From: an uncultured Chlamydiae bacterium
GTDB lineage: Bacteria; Chlamydiota; Chlamydiia; Chlamydiales; SM23-39
DNA length: 10,810 nt
Reading direction: 5' to 3'
NCBI GenBank assembly: GCA_903909295.1
Contig: CAIVVG010000021.1
Coordinates: 1 to 10,810, forward strand
Of the stretch, positions 1 through 5,469 are shown piece after piece. A program made the position numbers and the translations under genes. Position 1 is the first letter of the stretch. Each line of letters starts with the position of its first letter. The notes beneath the pieces are model-generated. The model was not told where the DNA came from, ran no database searches, and was given only the letters and a program-made list of their open reading frames with translations.

Positions 1-1
1 C

Positions 2-1150
2 ATTCAAAGGGAGACTCTGCCTCTCACTCTGAAAGGCCTCGATGTTTTAGCCTCCGCCCAAACTGGGTCGGGAAAAACGATCGCTTATCTCATCGCCCTC
101 ATCATGAAACTCATCGCAAATCCAGAAGGAACTGCTTTGATTTTGGCGCCTACCCGCGAGCTGGCTATGCAGGTTCAGCAAGCGCTGATCCAACTCACAG
201 GGAATAACTCCCAGATGAAGAGCGTTCTCATCATCGGCGGCGCTTCGATGTTCCGTCAATTGAGCGAACTCAAAAGACGCCCGCGCATCATCATCGGCAC
301 TCCAGGTCGTATCAATGACCACCTGTCTCGCCGAACCCTCTACCTCCAATCGACTTGCTTTTTGGTGATCGATGAGGCAGACCGGATGCTCGATATGGGC
401 TTTGGTATTCAGCTCGACCAAATCGCTACATTCCTCACCCACAAATCGCGCCAGTCGCTCCTCTTTTCTGCGACGATGCCGCCCAACATCGGTAGACTTG
501 CTCAAAAATACCTAAAAGATCCTCAACGCGTTTCGATCGATGCCAACATCCAAGCCCCTGCAAAGATTCAGCAAGAGATCATCCACACGAAAACAGCAGA
601 TAAACGGAACCAACTCGTCGAGCAGTTAAATAAGCGAGAAGGCTCCATCATCGTCTTCGTCCGGACTCGCCGCAAAGCGGAGAGCATGTCGAACGAACTG
701 CGAGATGAGGGACACGATACCGACGCAATGCACGGAGATCTCCCCCAAAGAAAGCGGGAACAGGTCATCCGCTCTTTCAGAGCCAATAAGAGCCGTATTC
801 TGATCGCGACCGATGTCGCTGCTCGCGGACTCGATATCCCTCACGTCATGCACGTCATCAACTACGACCTGCCTGAATGCCCTGAAGACTACGTCCACCG
901 AATCGGCCGTACAGGCAGAGCCGGCGCTGAAGGGTTTGCCCTTTCGATCGTCTCCCCTGAAGACCGAAATAAGTGGAGAGCGATCTCTCGCCTTTTAGAT
1001 CCTGAAACAGCCAAGCGGACTGCTGCTCCTCACGAGGAAACAGCTCCTCGCCGTGGCCCTCCACGCAAACCATTCGGTGGTGGCGGCGGACAAAATAAAT
1101 GGCGCGGCGCTAAAAAGAGACCCTTCTCAGGCGCAAGTCGTTTTAGATAG
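2..1150 (+). CDS. DEAD-box ATP-dependent RNA helicase, 5'-truncated by the window edge (RhlE-like)
   Basis: An ATP-driven RNA-unwinding enzyme, likely acting in cytoplasmic RNA remodelling, ribosome assembly or mRNA turnover. The reading frame is open from base 2, so about 382 C-terminal residues are visible and only some 30-40 N-terminal ones are missing. Motifs appear in the canonical order: the glutamine of the Q motif (IQ at the edge), Walker A AQTGSGKT, Ia PTRELA, Ib TPGR, II DEAD (VIDEADRMLD), III SAT, IV IIVFVRTR, V ATDVAARGLD and VI HRIGRTGRAG. Both RecA lobes are therefore present and catalytically intact. The last ~45 residues form a basic, Gly/Pro-rich tail (RRGPPRKP, GGGGG, KKRPF) typical of RNA-binding tails in the RhlE/DeaD/SrmB group. 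The subfamily cannot be fixed without alignment; RhlE is my best guess. The start codon lies outside the window. The next gene begins 48 bases downstream on the same strand. Confidence 0.95.
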   Translation: MQRETLPLTLKGLDVLASAQTGSGKTIAYLIALIMKLIANPEGTALILAPTRELAMQVQQALIQLTGNNSQMKSVLIIGGASMFRQLSELKRRPRIIIGTPGRINDHLSRRTLYLQSTCFLVIDEADRMLDMGFGIQLDQIATFLTHKSRQSLLFSATMPPNIGRLAQKYLKDPQRVSIDANIQAPAKIQQEIIHTKTADKRNQLVEQLNKREGSIIVFVRTRRKAESMSNELRDEGHDTDAMHGDLPQRKREQVIRSFRANKSRILIATDVAARGLDIPHVMHVINYDLPECPEDYVHRIGRTGRAGAEGFALSIVSPEDRNKWRAISRLLDPETAKRTAAPHEETAPRRGPPRKPFGGGGGQNKWRGAKKRPFSGASRFR

Positions 1151-1160
1151 ACATTTTTCT

Positions 1161-1195
1161 ATTCCCTCTGTCAATAAGATATTAACGGAGGGAAT
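1161..1195 (+). promoter_or_regulatory. Hairpin that sequesters the Shine-Dalgarno of the 1199 gene
   Basis: The arms ATTCCCTCTGT (1161-1171) and ACGGAGGGAAT (1185-1195) pair over 11 positions with one U-G wobble, around a 13-base loop. The right arm contains the Shine-Dalgarno GGAGGG (1187-1192), six bases before the ATG at 1199. No T-run follows, so this is not a classical intrinsic terminator. The likely effect is to mask the ribosome binding site in read-through transcripts from the helicase gene. The complementarity is visible in the sequence; the regulatory effect is inferred. Confidence 0.6.
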
Positions 1196-1198
1196 CTC

Positions 1199-1531
1199 AT
1201 GAATTTCAAACAAGTCCTAGGTCTTCTTCTCGCTATTCTCGGCGTAGCTTCGCTTTTTGTCGCCCACTCCATCGACGCACGGCTCGATGAGGGACGGGAG
1301 CAGATTTCTAGTGCTGAATCTCAAGTAGGTCAGGGCAGACGCCTCTTTTCCGGTTCCCCCGCTACGAGAGACGTGGGTAACGCCCTTCTATTTAATCCCG
1401 CCGACAGAAAAATCAACGCCGCCAAAGGGGAAGTCGATCAATACGCCCTCCTCGCTACACAACTGCGCATAGGTGGAGTTGTATTAATAGTAGCCGGAAT
1501 TGGTGTTATTTATTTTTTTAGGAAAAAATAA
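1199..1531 (+). CDS. Small two-pass inner-membrane protein, DUF3185-like
   Basis: A 110-residue protein of unknown function. It has two hydrophobic helices, at about residues 6-23 (LGLLLAILGVASLFVA) and 89-107 (LRIGGVVLIVAGIGVIYFF), and ends in RKK. The basic C-terminus suggests that end is cytoplasmic. The roughly 65-residue middle is polar and charged and would sit on one side of the membrane. It includes a segment, RRLFSGSPATRDVG, resembling the 'SRLFTGSPT' signature I remember from small DUF3185 proteins. That family is normally shorter (about 65 residues), so this would be a version with a longer inter-helix loop. The start is supported by GGAGGG six bases upstream. It follows the helicase by 48 bases and may be co-transcribed, but its ribosome binding site lies in a stable hairpin. 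The family assignment is tentative. Confidence 0.75.
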   Translation: MNFKQVLGLLLAILGVASLFVAHSIDARLDEGREQISSAESQVGQGRRLFSGSPATRDVGNALLFNPADRKINAAKGEVDQYALLATQLRIGGVVLIVAGIGVIYFFRKK

Positions 1532-1538
1532 TTTAGCA

Positions 1539-1566
1539 TTGTAATTATTCACGATGTTGATATAAT
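1539..1566 (+). promoter_or_regulatory. Sigma-70-type promoter for the DUF818-like hydrolase, probably giving a leaderless mRNA
   Basis: A perfect -10 box TATAAT (1561-1566) sits 16 bases after a partial -35 TTGTAA (1539-1544; four of six consensus bases). Starting seven bases after the -10 box would put transcription at or next to the A of the ATG at 1573. The region is AT-rich and has no Shine-Dalgarno. Confidence 0.5.
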
Positions 1567-1572
1567 AATATC

Positions 1573-2676
1573 ATGAATAAAGTTGAATTTAAAGCTGAAT
1601 GGAATTCTATTAATCGGCATCTCGCCAGTCCCTCACTCAGCACTCGTGAAAAAGTGGCTCGAGTGGCTCTGGCGATCTTGTCCGTTATCGTACCAATCAT
1701 CGGTCTGACAATCGGTGCGGCCTACTTGATCACCTGGATCTCAGGCCACCTAGCCAACCGAATGGCTCACAAGAAAACTCTTCCTAGTGCCTATGAACTC
1801 ACGCCCGAACAGCTTGAAATTAAAAAAGCATTCCACACTTTTTGGGACGGCCCTATCACGGCTGAAAATGAACGGATCAGGAAAGTTTTTGAGGCCACCT
1901 ACCACACAGTTACAACCCCCGATGGAGCGGCGTTAAAAACAGTCTGGTTTCGACATAAAGAGGCCACCGCGGAGACCCCCACACTCCTCTACTTCGGGGG
2001 CAATTTCCAGATTTACGAACAGAGCGCGCTCTGGCCCTTTGAAAAGTCGATTGAGACCCAAACCCCCTTTCATCTCGTTACGTTTAATTACCGTGGCGTA
2101 GATGGGTCGACAGGAACAGTTCGCAGGTCCAAGAACCTCATTCTCGATGGAGACGCGGTAGTCCAGTGGATCCGTAAAGAGATCGGCACCTTGGCGGAGC
2201 GCATTCACTTCTACGGCCTCTCCTTGGGAGGAGCAGTGGCCCTCCAAACTCAGTCGCTCAATCCGGAAGAACTCACCGGACACAACGTGAACCACAATTC
2301 TTTTTCCCACTCGAGTCGCATGTTGGAGGTCCTTTTTGGGGGAGGCCTTGTGAAGCGGTTGGTCAGCTGGCTCTTTGACTGGCAGGAGTACAGCGCGAAC
2401 CCAACGGAGGCCTTTAATCGGCTAAAAGGGAAAAAACTGATCATAGCGAACCCTAAAGACCAGGTAATCCCGGAGCGAGCCGGGCTACAAAAAGCGGTCC
2501 AACACTCTCATTTTTTTGAACTGAAGCCTAAAGTACCTTTTCAGGAAGAATCGGAAAAGTTGAAGCACCATGCAGCACCACTTGAGTGGCATGAAGGGGC
2601 GATAGAAAAAGTTTGGAATTTTTTATTTGAGAGAGAAACCCCCGCACTTGCAGGGGTTTCTGGTATAGAAAACTAG
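1573..2676 (+). CDS. CHLPS 43-kDa/DUF818-like membrane-anchored alpha/beta hydrolase
   Basis: A 367-residue protein resembling the chlamydial 'CHLPS 43 kDa protein' group, a family essentially confined to Chlamydiae. An N-terminal amphipathic/basic stretch (1-30) is followed by one long hydrophobic segment (about 30-57) that would anchor or re-enter the membrane. The rest is an alpha/beta-hydrolase fold: strand LLYFGGN (138-144), strand LVTFNYRGV (168-176), and the nucleophile elbow GLSLG with Ser217. The acid is likely Asp296 in NPKDQVIP. The histidine is probably one of H332, H333 or H340. The substrate is unknown; lipid esters are a reasonable guess. The start is fixed because an in-frame TGA lies 15 bases upstream (1558-1560). 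There is no Shine-Dalgarno, and TATAAT sits only six bases before the ATG, which suggests leaderless translation. It converges on the cold-shock gene and overlaps it by four bases. Confidence 0.8.
   Translation: MNKVEFKAEWNSINRHLASPSLSTREKVARVALAILSVIVPIIGLTIGAAYLITWISGHLANRMAHKKTLPSAYELTPEQLEIKKAFHTFWDGPITAENERIRKVFEATYHTVTTPDGAALKTVWFRHKEATAETPTLLYFGGNFQIYEQSALWPFEKSIETQTPFHLVTFNYRGVDGSTGTVRRSKNLILDGDAVVQWIRKEIGTLAERIHFYGLSLGGAVALQTQSLNPEELTGHNVNHNSFSHSSRMLEVLFGGGLVKRLVSWLFDWQEYSANPTEAFNRLKGKKLIIANPKDQVIPERAGLQKAVQHSHFFELKPKVPFQEESEKLKHHAAPLEWHEGAIEKVWNFLFERETPALAGVSGIEN
2634..2661. terminator. Hairpin between convergent genes, possible U-tract-less bidirectional terminator
   Basis: A perfect 9-bp inverted repeat, AGAAACCCC (2634-2642) and GGGGTTTCT (2653-2661), around a 10-base loop, lies within the last 15 codons of the DUF818-like gene and just beyond the stop of the convergent csp gene. 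Neither strand shows a T-run after the stem, so the terminator call rests on position and stem strength only. Confidence 0.4.
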
Positions 2677-2879
2677 ATCATGCTCACATCTGTAGCTTCT
2701 GGACCTTTGCGACCAGGACCTTCTACGAATTGAACTTTTTGTCCTTCACGGAGGGCTTTCGCATCTCCATTAACGCTGTTTGCGTGGACAAAAAGATCTT
2801 TTCCGCCGTCGTCTGGTGTGATGAAGCCGAAGCCTTTTTGTGAGTTAAAAAACTTAACTGTACCTTTTTTCTTTGTCAT
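2673..2879 (-). CDS. Cold-shock-domain protein (CspA family)
   Basis: A 68-residue single cold-shock domain, a five-stranded OB-fold that binds single-stranded RNA or DNA and acts as an RNA chaperone or antiterminator. Both RNA-binding motifs are clear: RNP1 KGFGFI (residues 15-20) and RNP2-like DLFVH (28-32), after the opening GTVKFFN. The usual tryptophan of KWFN is replaced by phenylalanine, a conservative aromatic change. The C-terminus (GPGRKGPEATDV) is normal for the family, and so is the length. The start is supported by AAGGA eight bases upstream. The gene has its own candidate promoter between it and dnaG, and its ribosome binding site lies in an 8-bp inverted repeat. Its TAG stop shares the palindrome CTAG (2673-2676) with the stop of the convergent hydrolase gene. 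Confidence 0.95.
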   Translation of the reverse strand: MTKKKGTVKFFNSQKGFGFITPDDGGKDLFVHANSVNGDAKALREGQKVQFVEGPGRKGPEATDVSMI

Positions 2880-2882
2880 ATC

Positions 2883-2915
2883 GAATCCTTACTCTAAACT
2901 GACTGAGAAGGATTC
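2883..2915 (-). promoter_or_regulatory. 8-bp inverted repeat covering the csp Shine-Dalgarno
   Basis: On the minus strand GAATCCTT (2915-2908) is a perfect reverse complement of AAGGATTC (2890-2883), with 17 bases between them. The second arm holds the AAGGA ribosome binding site of csp. The first arm overlaps the -10 box of the candidate csp promoter. In a transcript started further upstream the pairing would mask the start region. For a transcript from the local promoter only part of the first arm would be present, so the repeat could instead be an operator. Confidence 0.4.
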
Positions 2916-2941
2916 TATCAGAAGCGCCCTATTTTGTGCAA
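2912..2941 (-). promoter_or_regulatory. Candidate promoter of the cold-shock gene
   Basis: Reading the minus strand, TTGCAC (2941-2936) is followed after 18 bases by TAGAAT (2917-2912), a five-of-six match to the sigma-70 -10 box. Transcription would start near 2905, giving a leader of about 26 bases carrying the AAGGA ribosome binding site. The -35 matches only in TTG. The 75-base gap from the dnaG stop supports a separate promoter. Confidence 0.45.
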
Positions 2942-2954
2942 ACACCTTTTTTTT

Positions 2955-4727
2955 TCAGGAGGCGGGAATGTTCGTCTGGGGGCGTTCTTTCTTAATTTGG
3001 TCGAACTGGCGGGCCAAGTCCAGCACCTCGGCTTCGGTGCAAGCGCCGCTGTAGATTTTGAGCTTGATCTCCTCTCGTCGATGCATCCAGTGCCGCTCCA
3101 AGATCCTTTGAACGGTTTCGATAAAGCAAGGGACCGCTCTTTCTCGATTGACCCGCTTTTGGAGAATTTCGGCCATAAACAGCTGCTGCTCGGCCTGGTC
3201 GAGGTCGATCGCAAGTGTGAGGAGGTCGCGGGGCCTGTTTTCTTTGCTTGCGGCGAGGTACTTTTCAAAAAGGGAGCGGGCCACGTGGAGCCGGAAGTGG
3301 AAGGGCTGCAAATTGGCCTCGGCGATGGCCACTAACTCGGGGGTCCCCTCTCCCATCAAAAAGAGCCAGCGGAGCAGGTCGGCTTCCAAGATCCGATCGG
3401 GATCCACTTCTGTGAAGGTGACGCTGGCGGAGCGTTTGATGTAGATTTGGGGGGTATTCCCTTCGGGGACGCCGATGATCGACTCGGGGGTCTGTGTCAG
3501 CCTGGCCAATTTGCGGAGGCTCTCGTGGATCATGAGGGGGTGGTCCCACTGCCGGATCTGCTTGGCGATGGTTTGTACAAGCTCATTTTTTCCTGCGGGA
3601 GTATTGAGAGAGATGGTCTTGGAGAGGCGGCCGACTAAAAAGGTGAGGTAATCGACGCTGCTATCCAATCTTTTTTGCCACTCAGCGGGCCCTTTTTCCT
3701 GCAGGACCAGGTCGGGATCGCACTTTTCTGGAAGGGGGACGACGAGGACCTCAACCCCCTCTTTTTGAAAGAGATTGCCGATCTTGATTGCAGCTTCCTG
3801 TCCTGCGGTATCGCCGTCGAGGGCGAGATAGACTTGGCGAACCCCTAAGTGAACGAGCTCTTTGGTGTGGTCTTCGCCAAAAGCGGTCCCTTGCCCTGCA
3901 ACGGTCCAAGGAAAGCCTGAGTCGATCAGCCGCAGGGCGTCGATCTGCCCCTCGACAATCATCGCCTTCCGCTCCTTGGCGATCGTCTTCCTTGAAAAGC
4001 TGAGACCGAAGAGCACCTTTGATTTTTTAAACAGGGAGGTCTCTGGCGTATTGATGTACTTACCGCCAAACGTATCGGTCTTGTATTTACGTGCTGAAAA
4101 GCCGATAACGGCGCCCACAGCATCGCAAATGGGAATCGTGATCCGATCGGAGAAAAATTCGCGCCCTTTAGACATCAGCCCCGTCTCTTCAAGGAGGGCG
4201 TTGGAGATTTTTTGCTCGTGCATCGCCCTGAGGAAAACCTGGGATTGCTTGGGGGCTAACCCGAAGCGGAATTTTTGGATGAATTCCAGGTCGATTCCGC
4301 GGCTGTATAAATAGTCGAGCGCTGCATGCCCTTCGAGGGTGTGGAGCAGGGCAAATTGATAAAAATGGCAGGCTCTTTCCAGCACGTCCTTCAAGGCGGT
4401 TTTGGGAGGCCCTTTAGGGCGGTCGTCTTGCTCCGATTCCTGGAGTTGCACATGGAATTTTTCCGATAAATTCTCGACCGCTTCAGAAAAGCTCATCTTG
4501 AGGTGGGTCATGAGAAACTGGATCGCATCTCCGTGCGCTCCGCAGCCAAAACAGTGGTAGTGGCTGTCCCCTCTTTGAACGATGAACGAGGGGGATTTCT
4601 CCTCATGAAAAGGGCAGAGCCCCTTATAAGCCGCCCCCGAGCGCTGGAGCTTTAAATAGGGAGAGAGCACCTCGATCAGGTCGATGCGCGAGCGCAAGAG
4701 CTCAAGACTTTCCCTCGTAAATCCCAT
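2955..4727 (-). CDS. dnaG: DNA primase DnaG
   Basis: Synthesises the RNA primers for lagging-strand DNA replication at the fork, working with the replicative helicase. At 590 residues it has full primase length. The N-terminal CHC2 zinc ribbon is complete: Cys38, His41, Cys59 and Cys62 (CPFHEEKSPSF, CFGCGAHGDA). The RNA-polymerase domain shows the basic motif FRFGLAPK (153-160) and RITIPI (195-200). The TOPRIM fold carries the catalytic acids Glu259 (VEGQIDAL) and Asp304/Asp306 (LDGDTAG). The C-terminal ~150 residues are divergent, as usual for the helicase-binding domain. The start ATG overlaps the stop of the upstream gene by one base (TAATG), so translation is probably coupled by reinitiation. 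A run of nine A residues follows immediately on from the TGA stop on the coding strand. In Chlamydia the primase gene likewise lies near mutS. Confidence 0.97.
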   Translation of the reverse strand: MGFTRESLELLRSRIDLIEVLSPYLKLQRSGAAYKGLCPFHEEKSPSFIVQRGDSHYHCFGCGAHGDAIQFLMTHLKMSFSEAVENLSEKFHVQLQESEQDDRPKGPPKTALKDVLERACHFYQFALLHTLEGHAALDYLYSRGIDLEFIQKFRFGLAPKQSQVFLRAMHEQKISNALLEETGLMSKGREFFSDRITIPICDAVGAVIGFSARKYKTDTFGGKYINTPETSLFKKSKVLFGLSFSRKTIAKERKAMIVEGQIDALRLIDSGFPWTVAGQGTAFGEDHTKELVHLGVRQVYLALDGDTAGQEAAIKIGNLFQKEGVEVLVVPLPEKCDPDLVLQEKGPAEWQKRLDSSVDYLTFLVGRLSKTISLNTPAGKNELVQTIAKQIRQWDHPLMIHESLRKLARLTQTPESIIGVPEGNTPQIYIKRSASVTFTEVDPDRILEADLLRWLFLMGEGTPELVAIAEANLQPFHFRLHVARSLFEKYLAASKENRPRDLLTLAIDLDQAEQQLFMAEILQKRVNRERAVPCFIETVQRILERHWMHRREEIKLKIYSGACTEAEVLDLARQFDQIKKERPQTNIPAS

Positions 4728-5431
4728 TAAATATTCTCATGGGTATAAGACCCACCCCTATAGGTGATTCTGAGGCAACCCCGATTTTTCAGATAGCTGA
4801 AAACGCGCTTTTCAAACACGTCGCCCCTTGGATAGTGGTGGCTGTCCGGGCGAATTTCCCCATAAATTGGCTGACGAAATTCCGCCGTCGGAACGAGGAA
4901 CATTTGGTCGGAAAAACCGGAATTGGAGACGTAAAAATTCCACGTCGTCCGCTGAGCCTCTTTTTTCGCCTCTTTGTAATTATTATTCCAAGTGAGGTTA
5001 GCTACCTTGCAGAGCGGGCGTTTTTCCATGAACCGGAGAGCCTTCCCAATCCAAGAGACCGGAGCGTCGAGTCGAACATCCCCCGTCAAATAGAGTAAAT
5101 AGGGGTTTTGGGCCGAGGCAATCGCAGCGAGCGGAGCGAGCGCATTGTAATAGACCCAGTCATTGGGGAAGCTCGACCGAGAGAGGCCGAACGGAGCGAG
5201 CATGGCCTCTTCAGCGACCACGTAGCGGGTCAGGACCCCCGCATCGATAAGCGCTTGGGCTGCGGCTTTTACTGCGGCTAAATCAGAGACATTGTTGATG
5301 ATGAGAAGTTTTTCTTGAAATGGGTAACAGTGGTTCTCGATCTGTTTTTTCTTGAGATAATCGGGACCGAGCAGGATCGTTTTCCAATCCCTCTCCCAAC
5401 AGCTAGTTGCAAAAGTCACATCGCGAAACAT
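4727..5431 (-). CDS. Glycosyltransferase-like protein (GT-A fold candidate), coupled to dnaG
   Basis: A 234-residue protein with no signal peptide or membrane segment. Its pattern suggests a nucleotide-sugar transferase of GT-A type: an opening strand VTFATSCWERD (5-15), a second strand KLLIINNVSD (41-50), the segment YLLYLTGDVRLD (111-122) with an acidic motif where the metal-binding DxD usually lies, and FSDQMFLVP (173-181). It ends in YTHENI. The acceptor and sugar cannot be told. The start is supported by GGAGGAG about nine bases upstream; it diverges from mutS across 38 bases. Its TAA stop overlaps the dnaG ATG. I recall one uncharacterised gene between mutS and dnaG in Chlamydia trachomatis (CT793), which may be the orthologue; that was not checked. 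The fold assignment is moderate confidence; the gene itself is secure. Confidence 0.7.
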   Translation of the reverse strand: MFRDVTFATSCWERDWKTILLGPDYLKKKQIENHCYPFQEKLLIINNVSDLAAVKAAAQALIDAGVLTRYVVAEEAMLAPFGLSRSSFPNDWVYYNALAPLAAIASAQNPYLLYLTGDVRLDAPVSWIGKALRFMEKRPLCKVANLTWNNNYKEAKKEAQRTTWNFYVSNSGFSDQMFLVPTAEFRQPIYGEIRPDSHHYPRGDVFEKRVFSYLKNRGCLRITYRGGSYTHENI

Positions 5432-5469
5432 TGCCAGAACTCCTCCATTATGCTACCATAAATCCCATT

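Noticed and set aside
568..998. Open frames on both strands inside the helicase and other large genes
   Set aside because: They are shadows of strongly conserved coding sequences, without family features or ribosome binding sites.
2947..2955. T-run of nine after the dnaG end, considered as a terminator tail
   Set aside because: On the dnaG coding strand it is an A-run, and no GC-rich hairpin precedes it in either direction.
5407..5469. Longer MutS starting at an upstream TTG (5407)
   Set aside because: It would overlap the 5' end of the divergent gene and add 21 residues unlike MutS; the family-like opening TPMM follows the ATG at 5470.
5457..5469. 13-base match (CATAAATCCCATT) to the centre of the palindrome at 10753-10765
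   Set aside because: A 13-base match on either strand is expected about once by chance in a 10-kb window, and the palindrome arms are not present here.
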